64,000 bases of DNA from Thermasporomyces sp036564245 (lineage in GTDB: Bacteria > Actinomycetota > Actinomycetes > Propionibacteriales > Actinopolymorphaceae): the NCBI GenBank assembly GCA_036564245.1, contig DATCKU010000073.1, forward strand, positions 220,660 to 284,659. Direction: 5' to 3'. The position numbers and the translations under genes were made by a program. Below, piece by piece: positions 8,486 to 17,221 of this stretch; positions within the stretch are counted from its first letter, which is position 1; each line of letters starts with the position of its first letter. The notes beneath the pieces were generated by a model that was not told where the DNA came from, did not search any database, and saw only the letters and a program-made list of their open reading frames with translations.

Positions 8486-8530
8486 GGCGCGCTGCCGAAG
8501 TACGAGAACCTGAAGACGCACGAGATGCAC
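8480..8530 (-). CDS. ilvB leader peptide (transcription attenuation)
   Basis: A 16-codon frame reads M-HLVRLQVLVLRQRAG from a GTG at 8530 to TGA. Six of the residues 3-11 are Leu or Val, the products of the pathway. It is followed directly by a hairpin and then by a rho-independent terminator before ilvB. Known actinobacterial ilvB genes carry such leader peptides. When Leu/Val-tRNA is scarce the ribosome should stall in the peptide and favour the antiterminator. GGTGG lies about 8 nt before the GTG. Confidence 0.8.
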   Translation of the reverse strand: MHLVRLQVLVLRQRAG

Positions 8531-8758
8531 GTTCGTCCACCAAGGTGCCTCACGTCAAGCCGCGCGCAGGGTCGTCTCGATATCCGGACGCTTCGTCCAG
8601 ATTTCGTCCGTCGATCCGCAGCCTCGGAGCTCGTCGCTGCGGACCGCGGAGGACGTGTGTGGTCGTGCGCGCCAGGTGGCCGCAGCCGACCGCACGACAC
8701 GAACCCCACGCTGCCCACTCTCTCGGTGCCGACTGGGCGATCTCCCGCCATCCCGCAG

Positions 8759-9338
8759 CTAGCCGAGAGCCGGGTGGAGATCGTCGTCGGGGAACGCCGG
8801 AAGACCGTCGATGCTGATTCGGTTCTTCTGGCGGCGGTACTCCGCCTGACCATCCGGACCTTTGCGTTCCATGTACGGAATGAGGAGGTCACGCTCGCCG
8901 ACATAGCTCATGAGCGGCACGCCGTAGCCGCACGAGTCCGAGATCCGGTGGACGTCCACGACGATCACGGCCACGCGCCGCGCGGCGTTCGGTGAAGTAC
9001 GTGACAAGCTCGGCGAACTCCTCGTCGTACAACGAGACGACCCGTCCGGTGCCGTGCAGCCGGAGCACCTTCGGCGGACCCTCGAAGGCACAGAACATGA
9101 GCGTGATCCGGCCGTTCTGGCGAAGGTGCGCGATGGTCTCGGCGCCGCTCGCTGTGAGGTCGAGATAGGCGACCGTGTGATCGTCGACGATGGCGAAGGT
9201 GCCACCCACGCCTTTCGGCGAGACGTTGACGTGACCGCCAGGCCCGCTCGGCGCCGTCGCGACGAAGAAGACGTGCTGGCGTTCGATGAAGTCTCGCAGG
9301 CGCTCGTCGATGCGTTCGTACAGTTTGCCCACGTACAC
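8759..9338 (-). pseudogene. Pyridoxamine 5'-phosphate oxidase-like flavin protein, frameshifted
   Basis: Two overlapping frames together make one protein of the FMN-binding split-barrel family. The first (from GTG 9338 or GTG 9332) reads VGKLYERIDERLRDFIERQ, then HVNVSPKGVGGTFAIVDD and LMFCAFEGPPKVLRLHG and goes on to TYFTERRAARG. The second continues with VAVIVVDVHRISDSCGYG, VPLMSYVGERDLL and SIDGLPAFPDDDL to a TAG at 8759. The switch lies near 8965-8985 in a run of GC (CGCCGCGCGGCGCG), where one extra base would restore the frame. It may be a true pseudogene or a sequencing/assembly error. It sits between ilvD and the ilvB leader, same strand. Confidence 0.8.
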
Positions 9339-9345
9339 CCACTCT

Positions 9346-11034
9346 TCAGCCGCAGACCGCGCCCTGCGAGGCCGATCTCACCAGACGGGCGTACTTGCCG
9401 AGCACGCCGCGCGTGAAGGCTGGAGGCAGCGGCTCCCAGCTCTTGCGACGTCGTTCCAGCTCGTCCTCGTCCACCAGGAGATCGAGCGTGCGCGCGGCCA
9501 TGTCGAGCCGGATCCGGTCGCCGTCCTGGATGAGCGCGATCGGCCCGCCGTCCACCGCTTCGGGCGCGATGTGGCCGACACAGATCCCCGTCGTACCGCC
9601 TGAGAAGCGGCCGTCGGTGAGCAGCATGACCTCCTTGCCCAGGCCCGCCCCCTTGATCGCACCCGTGATGGCGAGCATCTCACGCATGCCAGGCCCGCCC
9701 TTCGGTCCTTCGTACCGGATCACCACGACGTCGCCGGCCTGGATCGTGCCGTTCTCCAAGGCGTCCAAGGCCGCGCGCTCCCGCTCGAAGACCCTGGCCG
9801 GGCCCTCGAACACCGCCCCCTCGACGCCGGCGCTCTTCACGACCGCGCCGTCCGGCGCGAGCGATCCGCGGAGGATGGTGAGCCCGCCGGTGCGATGGAT
9901 CGGGTTGGTGACCGCGCGGATGATCACGCCATCGGGATCCGGCGGCGCGATCTCCGCGAGGTTCTCCGCCACGGTCTTGCCCGTCACCGTGATGCAGTCT
10001 CCGTGCAGCAGACCCGCGTCGAGCAGCGCCTTCATGACGACCGGGATGCCGCCCTGACGGTCGACGTCGCTCATCACGTAGCGCCCGAACGGCTTCAGGT
10101 CGCCGAGGTGGGGCACCTTGTCGCCGATCCGGTTGAAGTCGTCGAGCGTGAGATCGACCTCGGCTTCGCGGGCGATGGCGAGCAGGTGGAGGACGGCGTT
10201 GGTGGAGCCCCCGAGCGCCATGACGACGGCGATGGCGTTCTCGAATGCCGGCTTGGTGAGGATCTGCCGCGAGGTCAAGCCCATCCGCAGCATCTCGACG
10301 ACCGCTTGACCGGAGCGTCGGGCGATGCCGTCGCGGCGCCGGTCCACGGCAGGCGGAGCCGCCGAGCCCGGCAACGCCATGCCGAGCGCCTCTGCCGCGC
10401 TCGCCATCGTGTTCGCGGTGTACATGCCGCCGCAGGCGCCCTCACCCGGACAGATCGCTCGCTCGATCTCGTCGACCTCCTCGCGGGTGATCAGGCCACG
10501 AGCGCAGGCGCCGACGGCCTCGAAGGCGTCGATGATCGTGACGTCACGGTCGCCGACCTTCCCGGGCAGGATCGAGCCCGCGTAGACGAACACACTCGCC
10601 AGGTCGAGCCGCGCCGCCGCCATCAACATGCCCGGCAGGCTCTTGTCGCAGCCCGCAAGCAGCACGGTGCCGTCGAAGCGTTCGGCTTCCACGACGGTCT
10701 CGACGGAGTCGGCGATGATCTCCCGCGAGACCAGCGAGAAGTGCATCCCGACGTGGCCCATCGAGATGCCGTCGGAGACCGAGATCGTGCCGAACTCCAA
10801 GGGGTAGCCGCCGGCCGCGTGCACGCCGTCCTTGGCTGCCTTGGCCAGCCGGTCGAGCGAGAGGTTGCAGGGCGTGATCTCGTTCCAGGACGACGCGACA
10901 CCGATCTGGGGCTTCTCCCAGTCCTCGTCACTCATGCCGACCGCGCGGAGCATGCCACGGGCGCCGGCCCGCTCCAGTCCGTGGGTCACCTCACGACTAC
11001 GCGGTTTGATGTCGACAGTGCCAGTGGTCGTCAT
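9346..11034 (-). CDS. ilvD: Dihydroxy-acid dehydratase
   Basis: This iron-sulfur enzyme dehydrates the dihydroxy acids made by IlvC to the 2-keto acids of valine and isoleucine. The 562-residue protein carries the family blocks SSWNEITPCNLSLDRLA, VLLAGCDKSLPGMLMA (cluster Cys), CPGEGACGGMYTANTMA (cluster Cys) and DGRFSGGTTGICVGHI near the C-terminus. The ATG at 11034 has GAGGAG 7 nt upstream and gives the usual family start (TTTGTVDIKPRSREVTHGLERA). It lies 7 bp upstream of the frameshifted flavin gene and is separated from ilvB by that gene. The next gene upstream is divergent. Confidence 0.97.
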   Translation of the reverse strand: MTTTGTVDIKPRSREVTHGLERAGARGMLRAVGMSDEDWEKPQIGVASSWNEITPCNLSLDRLAKAAKDGVHAAGGYPLEFGTISVSDGISMGHVGMHFSLVSREIIADSVETVVEAERFDGTVLLAGCDKSLPGMLMAAARLDLASVFVYAGSILPGKVGDRDVTIIDAFEAVGACARGLITREEVDEIERAICPGEGACGGMYTANTMASAAEALGMALPGSAAPPAVDRRRDGIARRSGQAVVEMLRMGLTSRQILTKPAFENAIAVVMALGGSTNAVLHLLAIAREAEVDLTLDDFNRIGDKVPHLGDLKPFGRYVMSDVDRQGGIPVVMKALLDAGLLHGDCITVTGKTVAENLAEIAPPDPDGVIIRAVTNPIHRTGGLTILRGSLAPDGAVVKSAGVEGAVFEGPARVFERERAALDALENGTIQAGDVVVIRYEGPKGGPGMREMLAITGAIKGAGLGKEVMLLTDGRFSGGTTGICVGHIAPEAVDGGPIALIQDGDRIRLDMAARTLDLLVDEDELERRRKSWEPLPPAFTRGVLGKYARLVRSASQGAVCG

Positions 11035-11239
11035 GGTGCTGGCTCCTCGTGTTCCTTCCCGTGGGCTCACTGTACGGCGACGTCTCGATAGTCGGTCGCC
11101 ACGTCCGCCATGTGAACCGGATGCCCATGGTGGCAGCAGGCCGGAGGGTCGATCACCCGATGCAGGCCGATGGCCGTGAGCCGGGCAGACATGCACCGGC
11201 CCGTCCCTCCGCTGCAGGACCTGCCATCCGCAGATTCCC

Positions 11240-11245
11240 TATGCT
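11240..11245 (+). promoter_or_regulatory. Putative -10 box of a leaderless transcript
   Basis: TATGCT lies 6 nt before the GTG of the DUF2079 gene, the spacing expected for leaderless actinobacterial mRNAs. Confidence 0.45.
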
Positions 11246-11251
11246 GCTGGG

Positions 11252-12838
11252 GTGCTTCGCCGTCCGTCCTCACGCGACTCCTCGGAGGAGGCTGCCCACC
11301 TGCCCCAGGCGAACGGGATGCCGAACCCGGACCACGGCGACCGCGCAAGGCCGGGTCGGAGCCTGCTCCCGCGCTCCGTGTCGCGGCATCAGGTCGGCGT
11401 CGCCGCCGTCACGGCGCTGGCGGGACTTGCGTACGCACTGCTCGGGCTGGTCCAGCTACGCAACAATCGCGCCACGATCTTCGACCTGGTGATCTTCGAC
11501 CAGACCATCCGCAACTACGCGGAGTTCCGACCGCCGATGTCGCCCGCGCTCGGCGCGTTCCACGGCACCAGCTTGGACTACTTGCAGCTGGCCGAGCACT
11601 TCTCTCCCATCCTCGCGACCCTGACCCCGCTGTACTGGATCCACGACGGTCCGGCCAGCCTGATCCTCGCCCAGTCTGCGTTGTTCTCCTTGGCGATCCC
11701 GCCGATCTGGCGCTTCGCTCGCCGCAAGCTCGGCACGGTCCCCGCCTACCTGGTCGTGGCGTCGTACGCAACGTCCACGGCCATCGCGCAGGCTGCGGTG
11801 TTCGACTTCCACGAGGTCGCCTTCGTCCCCGTACTCACCGCCGTCATGATCGAGCGTTTCGACGCCGGCAAACCATTCATCGGCTCGCTCGCCGCCGCTG
11901 GCCTCCTTCTGGTGAAGGAAGACATGGGCCTGCTCGTTGCAGGATTCGGTTGCTTTCTCCTGGCCACCAGGCGGTTTCGCCCAGGCATCGGCTTCGTGGT
12001 CGGCGGCCTCGGCATGATCGCCCTCACCCGAGGCGTCTTCATCCCCGCGGCCGGTGGAGATCCGGCAACCTTCTGGGCCTACAACTATCTCGGCCGAAAT
12101 GTCCCGGAAGTCCTGTCCACCGCAGTCACGAACCCGGGGCTCGTCCTCCACTCACTCGTCAACCCACCGGTCAAGGTGGCGACCATGCTCGGACTCGTGG
12201 CGCCGGTCGCCTTCGCCTGCTTGCTGTCGCCGCTCGTCTTGCCGGCGGTTCCGCTGATCCTGGAGCGAATGCTGTCGGACCGCCCGTTCTGGTGGACGAA
12301 CGACTTCCAGTACGACGCATTCGTGATCGTCGTCGTGATCTCGGCGGCCGTCGACGGAATCGCCCGGATCCAGCGCTGGATGGACCGGCGACACCGCGGG
12401 CACCCTCCCGCATCGGTATCGCGTTCCACACCGCTGGGCCTCGCCTGGGCCGCGTTGGTCTGCGGCATCTCGCTTGCGTTGGTTCCGCAGAACGCCCTCG
12501 GCCGGTTGCTGCAACCGGCCTTCTACCGCGCAGATTTCGACGCCGTCGCGGCGGCAGAGGCCGCGGCGACGATCCCGTCGGGCGTGGTCGTGGAGTCGGT
12601 CAACAACATGGGACCGGCGCTCACGCGTCGGGCGACCGTTGTCCTGTGGCAACCGCAGTCCTACCGCGCCGCCTGGGTCCTCGCGAACACCGAGCGACTG
12701 GCGTACCCCTTCGCGTCGGTCGACCAACAGCGGGAGAAGGTGGCCGAGCTCGTCGACTCCGGGTACGAGATCGTCTACGAACGCGACGGCTACGTCGTGC
12801 TCCACCACCCGGACGGCACCAACGCGAAGGCGCAGTAG
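11252..12838 (+). CDS. DUF2079 family polytopic membrane protein
   Basis: A 528-residue integral membrane protein with many hydrophobic segments, among them VAAVTALAGLAYALLGLVQL near residue 50 and several between residues 140 and 400. The family signature is IFDLVIFDQTIRNYAEF followed by HFSPILATLTPLYWIH and DFHEVAFVPVL, all seen here. DUF2079 proteins are distantly related to GT-C type glycosyltransferases, with acidic residues in the first extracellular loop (here FDL and FDQ), but their reaction is not established. The C-terminal 130 residues are soluble. The GTG start fits the leaderless TATGCT box. It converges with the dehydrogenase gene 20 bp downstream. Confidence 0.85.
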   Translation: MLRRPSSRDSSEEAAHLPQANGMPNPDHGDRARPGRSLLPRSVSRHQVGVAAVTALAGLAYALLGLVQLRNNRATIFDLVIFDQTIRNYAEFRPPMSPALGAFHGTSLDYLQLAEHFSPILATLTPLYWIHDGPASLILAQSALFSLAIPPIWRFARRKLGTVPAYLVVASYATSTAIAQAAVFDFHEVAFVPVLTAVMIERFDAGKPFIGSLAAAGLLLVKEDMGLLVAGFGCFLLATRRFRPGIGFVVGGLGMIALTRGVFIPAAGGDPATFWAYNYLGRNVPEVLSTAVTNPGLVLHSLVNPPVKVATMLGLVAPVAFACLLSPLVLPAVPLILERMLSDRPFWWTNDFQYDAFVIVVVISAAVDGIARIQRWMDRRHRGHPPASVSRSTPLGLAWAALVCGISLALVPQNALGRLLQPAFYRADFDAVAAAEAAATIPSGVVVESVNNMGPALTRRATVVLWQPQSYRAAWVLANTERLAYPFASVDQQREKVAELVDSGYEIVYERDGYVVLHHPDGTNAKAQ

Positions 12839-12858
12839 GCGTCACTCAACCCGCGACC

Positions 12859-13803
12859 TCAGTAGTCGCCGGTCACGACGTTGGCGAGCGGCTCGCCGGC
12901 GACGTACCGGTACAGCTGCTCCCGCACGAGCCGCCGGCCGCGGGGTACGAAGGCCGAGGTGTTGCCGCCCACATGAGGGCTCAGCAACACGTTCGGCATC
13001 TGCCACAGCGGATCGTCCGGTGGCAGCGGCTCGGGGTCGGTCACGTCGAGCGCCGCCTGCAACCGACCACTGGTGAGCTCGGCCAGCAACGCGTGCGAGT
13101 CCACGACCGGCCCGCGTGCGATGTTGACCAGCAGGGCGCCGTCTTTCATCCGAGCAAGGAACTTCGCGTCCACCATGCCCCGTGTCTTTTCGGTCAGGGG
13201 CACGAGAAGCACCACGACATCGGCCGTCGGCAGAAGATCCGGAAGCTGGTCCAGACCCGCCACACCTGGCCGCGACGTACGTCCCACCAGTGTGACGTCG
13301 CATTCGAACGGCTCGAGCCGACGTGCCAGTGCCTGACCGACCGATCCGGCCCCGACGACGAGAATCCGCTTGTCTGCAAGGGATTCTCGACGCTCGGCCG
13401 CCCAGCGTCGCTCGCTCTGTGCGCGTACGAACTCAGGGATCCCGCGCAACGAGGCGAGGATCAACGCCACACCGAGCTCGGACGTACTCGCATCGTGAAC
13501 CCCGCGTGCGTTGCACAGCAGGACACCTGGCCGCACGTACGGCCGTACGTTGTCGACGCCGGCGGTCAGCGTCTGTACGACGCGCAGCGACGGCAGCTCG
13601 GCGATGAGCTCCACGGTATGCGGGGCGCCCATGTAGGGCGGCACGTAGAACTCCACGGTCTCCCGAGAGTCCGGGCACGGACCGGTTCCGTCGTAGACGT
13701 CGATCGCGAGACCGCTCGGTAGCCCGCCGTAGACTTCCGGTGGTTCCGGTAGCCAGACCTGGATCGGCTCGCTCCGCTGCGCGGTCGCCTCTGCGCCTTC
13801 CAC
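12859..13803 (-). CDS. D-isomer-specific 2-hydroxyacid dehydrogenase family protein
   Basis: A 314-residue NAD(P)-dependent oxidoreductase of the phosphoglycerate/formate dehydrogenase type, without an ACT domain. It has the Rossmann motif VVGAGSVGQALARRL, catalytic Arg in VNIARGPVVD, Glu in DVTDPEPLP and His in LSPHVGGNTSAF. The substrate is unknown; family members act on glyoxylate, hydroxypyruvate, phosphonates or lactate. I chose the GTG at 13803 because a TAGTCT box lies 8 nt upstream, the resulting length suits the family, and upstream codons are Arg-rich and unlike protein. It is divergent from the sugar dehydrogenase gene. Confidence 0.88.
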   Translation of the reverse strand: MEGAEATAQRSEPIQVWLPEPPEVYGGLPSGLAIDVYDGTGPCPDSRETVEFYVPPYMGAPHTVELIAELPSLRVVQTLTAGVDNVRPYVRPGVLLCNARGVHDASTSELGVALILASLRGIPEFVRAQSERRWAAERRESLADKRILVVGAGSVGQALARRLEPFECDVTLVGRTSRPGVAGLDQLPDLLPTADVVVLLVPLTEKTRGMVDAKFLARMKDGALLVNIARGPVVDSHALLAELTSGRLQAALDVTDPEPLPPDDPLWQMPNVLLSPHVGGNTSAFVPRGRRLVREQLYRYVAGEPLANVVTGDY

Positions 13804-13892
13804 GAAGCATGAGACTATCCACACAACGGCCTGCGACCTAGCCCCGAGACGCGGCAGTCGGCGCCCTGATCCGGCGAGAGAGGGGACCATTC

Positions 13893-15098
13893 GTGCAGAC
13901 ACGACACCTGACGCAGCGGACTCGGCGACCGTCCGGACGACCGCTCTTCCGCCCCGCGATCGCCGCGTTGGCCTGCGGGCTTGTGCTGGGCCTGCCGCCT
14001 GGGTGCAGCGAACCCGACGACGCGACCGGCTCGCCCGGATCGCCCGAGACGTCACCACCGCAGACGTCGTCCGAATCGCCCACACCCAGCGCATCGGGTA
14101 GCCCGACGGAGGCCGGCACGGAGGTCGTCCCACGCGTGGCCGGCACGGTCGCGACCGACCTCACCACACCCTGGGGAATCGCGGTCCTTCCGAACGGGGA
14201 TGCGCTTGTCGCCGAGCGTGACACGGGCCGGATCAAGCGCGTGTCCGCTGGTGGCAGAGTGACGACGGTGGGCACGGTGCCCGGCGTCGAGCCTCGAGGC
14301 GAGGCCGGGTTGCTCGGGCTGGCCGTCGCCCCGACGTTCGCGCAGGACCGGCTCGTCTACGCGTACTACACGGCGCGGGACGAGAACCGGATCGTCCGCA
14401 TGAGGTACGACGGATCGCGGCTCGGCCCGCCGCGAACTGTCCTCGACGGCATCCCGGCCGGTTTCATCCACAACGGCGGCCGCATGGTGTTCGGGCCGGA
14501 CGGATATCTCTACGTCGGCACCGGAGAGGCAGGCAACCAGCCGCTCTCCCAGGACCGCGATTCGCTCGGTGGCAAGATCCTGCGGATAACGCCGGACGGC
14601 AGACCCGCCCCCGGCAATCCGTTCGGCGACTCGCCGGTCTGGAGCTACGGCCACCGCAACGTCCAAGGACTCGCCTTCGATCCAGAGGGTCGGCTGTGGG
14701 CGAGCGAGTTCGGTCAGGACCGCTGGGATGAGGTCAACCTCATAAGACCCGGCAAGAACTACGGCTGGCCGGAAGTCGAGGGCATCGCTCGCGAACCCGG
14801 CTTCGTCGATCCCATCGCCCAGTGGCGGACGGACGACGCGTCACCGTCGGGTCTTGCGTACGCCGACGGTGCGCTCTGGATGGCCGGACTGCGCGGGGAA
14901 CGGCTGTGGCGGATCGCCATCTCGCGCGACCAGATGGTCGGCAAGCCGCAGGCCTTCTTCACCGGCGACTTCGGCCGGTTGCGCACGGTCGTGGCGGCAC
15001 CAGGTGGCGGCCTGTGGCTCTCGACCAGCAACACCGACGGCCGGGGCGACCCGCGCGAGGGCGACGACCGCATCCTTCACCTGCGCCTCGCCCGCTGA
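13893..15098 (+). CDS. Secreted PQQ-dependent sugar dehydrogenase (glucose/sorbosone dehydrogenase family), lipoprotein
   Basis: A 401-residue exported protein. The N-terminus has a basic stretch, a hydrophobic segment (AIAALACGLVLGLPPGC) and a lipobox-like PPGC, then a Ser/Thr/Pro-rich linker of about 40 residues. The rest is a six-bladed beta-propeller of the soluble glucose dehydrogenase type: TPWGIAVLPNGDALVAERD, EAGLLGLAVAP, HNGGRMVFGPDGYLYVGTG, SYGHRNVQGLAFDPEGRLWASEFG and GKNYGWPEVEG. These proteins oxidise aldoses with PQQ; the physiological role in actinomycetes is unclear and not all members bind PQQ. The GTG at 13893 has GAGAGAGGGG upstream. Confidence 0.9.
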   Translation: MQTRHLTQRTRRPSGRPLFRPAIAALACGLVLGLPPGCSEPDDATGSPGSPETSPPQTSSESPTPSASGSPTEAGTEVVPRVAGTVATDLTTPWGIAVLPNGDALVAERDTGRIKRVSAGGRVTTVGTVPGVEPRGEAGLLGLAVAPTFAQDRLVYAYYTARDENRIVRMRYDGSRLGPPRTVLDGIPAGFIHNGGRMVFGPDGYLYVGTGEAGNQPLSQDRDSLGGKILRITPDGRPAPGNPFGDSPVWSYGHRNVQGLAFDPEGRLWASEFGQDRWDEVNLIRPGKNYGWPEVEGIAREPGFVDPIAQWRTDDASPSGLAYADGALWMAGLRGERLWRIAISRDQMVGKPQAFFTGDFGRLRTVVAAPGGGLWLSTSNTDGRGDPREGDDRILHLRLAR

Positions 15099-15133
15099 TC
15101 TGGACCATGTGAGGCGTCGAGGCCACGGCAAGG

Positions 15134-15167
15134 TCACGAACGCCCTCGATACGTGGTCATTTCGTGA
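15134..15167. terminator. Hairpin between convergent genes, possible bidirectional terminator
   Basis: TCACGAA (15134-15140) and TTCGTGA (15161-15167) pair perfectly over 7 bp around a 20-nt loop that contains ACGTGGTCAT. It lies between the 3' ends of the sugar dehydrogenase and gatB. There is no T-run. The loop plus right arm reads TGGTCATT, shared with the repeats at 6404 and 44688. Confidence 0.4.
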
Positions 15168-15174
15168 GGGGCCG

Positions 15175-16680
15175 TCAGGTGGTGAGGCGCTCGAGGATGA
15201 GCTCGCGGACCCGGGCGGCGTCCGCCTTGCCCTTCATCTGCTTCATCACCGCGCCGATGAGCGCACCGGCGGCCGCCACCTTCCCGCCACGCACCTTCTC
15301 GGCGATGTCGGGATTGGCCGCGATCGCCTCGTCGACGGCCGCCCCGAGCGCCGCGTCGTCGCTGACCACCGCGAGGCCACGCTTCTCGACGACCTCCTCG
15401 GGCGTGCCTTCACCTGCCAGCACGCCGTCGATGACCTCGCGGGCCAGCTTGTCGTTGACCGTGCCGGCCTCGACCAGCTTCTGGACCTGCGCCACCTGCT
15501 CTGGCGTGATAGGCAGCGCGTCCAGCTCGACGTTCGACGCGTTCGCCCGCCGGGCAAGCTCACCCAGCCACCACTTGCGGGCAGCTGCAGGAGTCGCGCC
15601 TGCCTCGACCGTCGCCTCGACGAGGTGCAACGCGCCGGCGCCGATGATGTCGCGGAACTCCATCTCGGTGAAGCCCCAGGCCTCGAACAGGCGCTTGCGA
15701 CGCACGTGTGGCGGCTCCGGCAGGGTCTTGCGCAGCTCCTCGACCCACTCCCGGGACGGCGCGATCGGCACCAGGTCAGGCTCGGGGAAGTAGCGGTAGT
15801 CCTCGGCCTGCTCCTTGCTCCGGCCAGACGTCGTGATGCCGGTGTCCTCGTGCCAGTGCCGGGTCTCCTGGACGACCCGGCCACCGGCGGCAAGAACCGC
15901 CGCCTGCCGGCAGATCTCGTACCGCAGAGCCCGCTCCACCGACCGCAGCGAGTTGACGTTCTTGGTCTCCGTTCGCAGGCCGTACGCGGTTTCGCCCTTG
16001 GGCCGAAGCGACACGTTCGCATCACAGCGCAGCGAGCCTTGCTCCATGCGTACGTCCGAGACACCAAGCGCGCGCATCAGGTCACGCAGGTACGAGACGT
16101 ACGCGCGGGCGACCTGCGGCGCGAGCTCACCCGTTCCCTCGATCGGCTTGGTGACGATCTCGATCAGCGGAATGCCGGCCCGGTTGTAGTCGACGGTGGA
16201 GTAGTCAGCGCCGTGGATCCGGCCCGACCCGCCGACGTGGGTCGACTTGCCGGTGTCCTCCTCCATGTGGGCCCGCTCGATGCCGATCGTGAAGGTACGT
16301 CCCTCGACCTCCAGCTCGATCTGCCCGTTGTACGCGATCGGCTCGTCGTACTGGCTGATCTGGTAGTTCTTCGGCATGTCCGGATAGAAGTAGTTCTTCC
16401 GGGCGAAACGGCACCACGGGGCGATCTCGCACCCAAGGGCGAGCCCGATCCGGATCGCCGACTCGACGGCCTTGGCGTTGATGACCGGAAGCGAACCGGG
16501 CAGTCCGAGGCACACCGGGCAGACCTGGGTGTTGGGTGGCGCGCCGAAGGTGGTCGGGCAGCCACAGAACATCTTCGTGGCTGTGCTGAGCTCGACGTGG
16601 ACCTCGAGGCCCAGCACGGGGTCGTACCGCTCGACGGCCTCGGCGTAGTCGAGCAGCTCCGGGGTGGTCGCGATCGTCAT
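15175..16680 (-). CDS. gatB: Aspartyl/glutamyl-tRNA(Asn/Gln) amidotransferase subunit B
   Basis: GatB binds the misacylated tRNA and phosphorylates Glu-tRNA(Gln) or Asp-tRNA(Asn) so that GatA-derived ammonia can amidate it. The 501-residue protein starts at an ATG (TIATTPELLDYAEAVERYD) and shows the family core YDPVLGLEVHVELSTATKMF, the Cys-rich CGCPTTFG ... VCPVCLGLPGSLP, and MRTSEVRMEQGSLRCDANVS-like sequence (here SDVRMEQGSLRCDANVS). The C-terminal tail has the helical and YqeY-like domains (VNDKLAREVIDGVLAGEGTP, GALIGAVMKQMKGKADA). gatA and gatC lie 2.5 kb away on the same strand, separated by the sigma-factor pair, so the operon is split. Confidence 0.97.
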   Translation of the reverse strand: MTIATTPELLDYAEAVERYDPVLGLEVHVELSTATKMFCGCPTTFGAPPNTQVCPVCLGLPGSLPVINAKAVESAIRIGLALGCEIAPWCRFARKNYFYPDMPKNYQISQYDEPIAYNGQIELEVEGRTFTIGIERAHMEEDTGKSTHVGGSGRIHGADYSTVDYNRAGIPLIEIVTKPIEGTGELAPQVARAYVSYLRDLMRALGVSDVRMEQGSLRCDANVSLRPKGETAYGLRTETKNVNSLRSVERALRYEICRQAAVLAAGGRVVQETRHWHEDTGITTSGRSKEQAEDYRYFPEPDLVPIAPSREWVEELRKTLPEPPHVRRKRLFEAWGFTEMEFRDIIGAGALHLVEATVEAGATPAAARKWWLGELARRANASNVELDALPITPEQVAQVQKLVEAGTVNDKLAREVIDGVLAGEGTPEEVVEKRGLAVVSDDAALGAAVDEAIAANPDIAEKVRGGKVAAAGALIGAVMKQMKGKADAARVRELILERLTT

Positions 16681-16853
16681 CGGCGTCCTTCACGTGAAGC
16701 ACTTCGGGGTTGATCCGCAAGGTCAGCTTATCGAGCTCGTCAGCGATGATCGTGTCGCGTGCGCCGACCTGGGATCCCTCGTGATCCCTGACGTCCCTTC
16801 GAACATATGTCGGAAGTGATTGCTAGCGTGCGGATCGTCATCGTTGACCATCC

Positions 16854-17081
16854 GTGACCGACATGTTCGAGACGTACGAACCCCGAGAAGAAGACTTGGG
16901 CAAGGAACCGCCACTCATGGCCTTGCGACGCATGGCCTATCGCCGAGCGTGCGTCGAGCGCGAGTTGGCTGAGGTCGTTGCCAGTGCCAGACGAAGCGGC
17001 ATTTCGTGGGCGAAGATCGGCGAGCAGATTGGCACGTCTGGGGAGGCAGCCCGCCAGCGCTACGGCAACAAGGTCGCCTGA
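16854..17081 (+). CDS. Small helix-turn-helix protein
   Basis: A 75-residue protein from a GTG (TDMFETYEPREEDLGKEPP). The second half is MAYRRACVERELAEVVASAR followed by SGISWAKIGEQIGTSGEAAR, a clear helix-turn-helix of the kind found in many small actinobacterial DNA-binding proteins (similar to SWAEIGxxLGVSRQAAxxR). The N-terminal part is acidic. Target and function are unknown. It is divergent from gatB, and its 3' end converges on the propeller membrane protein gene. Confidence 0.65.
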   Translation: MTDMFETYEPREEDLGKEPPLMALRRMAYRRACVERELAEVVASARRSGISWAKIGEQIGTSGEAARQRYGNKVA

Positions 17082-17221
17082 CGCGGCTGGCAGGGTGCCT
17101 CGCCCGTGATCCGCGACGCGGACCCAGCCCCGATACCTGCCCGAAACTGGACCCAGCATGACAGGTCGATGGCCTGCCCGCCTCCTGAGCTTACGCGAAT
17201 GCTGACAGTATGGCCAAGTAT

